Assembly: GCA_012510305.1 (NCBI GenBank)
Contig: JAAZIE010000424.1
Span: 1 to 5,436, forward strand
DNA from: Bacillota bacterium
GTDB taxonomy: Bacteria; Bacillota; Dethiobacteria; DTU022
Direction of reading: 5' to 3'
DNA: 5,436 bases
Positions 5,338-5,436 of this stretch are shown piece by piece. How positions within the stretch are numbered: position 1 is the stretch's first letter; every line of letters begins with the position of its first letter. The notes below the pieces were generated by a model that worked only from the letters and a program-made list of their open reading frames with translations, made no database searches and was not told where the DNA came from. The translations under genes and the position numbers were made by a program.

Positions 5338-5436
5338 AGTATAATGACACCTGTCGCTATTCCTCACGGCCCAACCTTCCAACTATATTTCTATTTTTCC
5401 GCCATAAAATGGGTAATAGTGAGCAGTTAACACATC
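5338..5436. other. Upstream region of the opu operon
   Basis: These ~100 bases precede opuCA and should hold its leader and perhaps its promoter. The best -10-like box on the minus strand is TATAGT at 5382-5387, but no good -35 box lies 16-18 bases upstream of it, so it is only a weak candidate. No regulator gene or convincing RNA structure is visible. The real promoter may lie outside the window. Confidence 0.4.

Noticed and set aside
5338..5343. TATACT on the minus strand as a -10 box for opuCA
   Set aside because: Transcription would start within the Shine-Dalgarno of opuCA, and no -35 box sits 16-18 bases upstream.
5344..5430. Plus-strand 28-codon frame, preceded by TATAAT at 5340
   Set aside because: It has no Shine-Dalgarno and no -35 box, shows no family resemblance, and is short enough to arise by chance.

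Overview
The window holds two gene blocks, both on the minus strand: a translation block at low coordinates and an osmolyte-uptake block at high coordinates. Strong AGGAGG Shine-Dalgarno sites, several TTG starts, a short form of EF-Ts, the order rpsB-tsf-pyrH and an OpuC-type transporter all point to a Bacillota (Firmicute), most likely a mid-GC clostridial lineage. That placement is inferred from gene content and style; no species can be named from the sequence alone.

Read in the direction of transcription (high to low coordinates), the window opens with about 110 bases of upstream sequence. A complete four-gene ABC transporter operon of the OpuC/ProU glycine-betaine family follows: ATPase with tandem CBS domains, permease, second permease, and substrate-binding lipoprotein. 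The first three genes are joined by 4-base ATGA overlaps. The lipoprotein gene follows after 29 bases with its own strong Shine-Dalgarno site. A 12-bp hairpin about 115 bases past the last stop codon ends the operon. Together the proteins would form an ATP-driven importer for compatible solutes such as glycine betaine, carnitine or choline.

Next comes a regulatory stretch with an extended -10 promoter and a GC-rich structured leader, leading into rpsB (ribosomal protein S2). rpsB overlaps tsf (EF-Ts) by 11 bases, and the tsf ribosome-binding site lies inside the last codons of rpsB. S2 carries an unusual Ala/Glu/Lys-rich tail encoded partly by an 18-bp tandem repeat. A textbook intrinsic terminator begins three bases after the tsf stop. 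Beyond it lies the first stretch of pyrH (UMP kinase), cut by the window edge.

Nearly everything belongs to known families. I see no convincing undescribed system, mobile element, CRISPR array, tRNA or rRNA. The items most worth a second look are the rpsB leader structure, the repeat-built S2 tail with its embedded tsf start signals, and the terminator separating tsf from pyrH.
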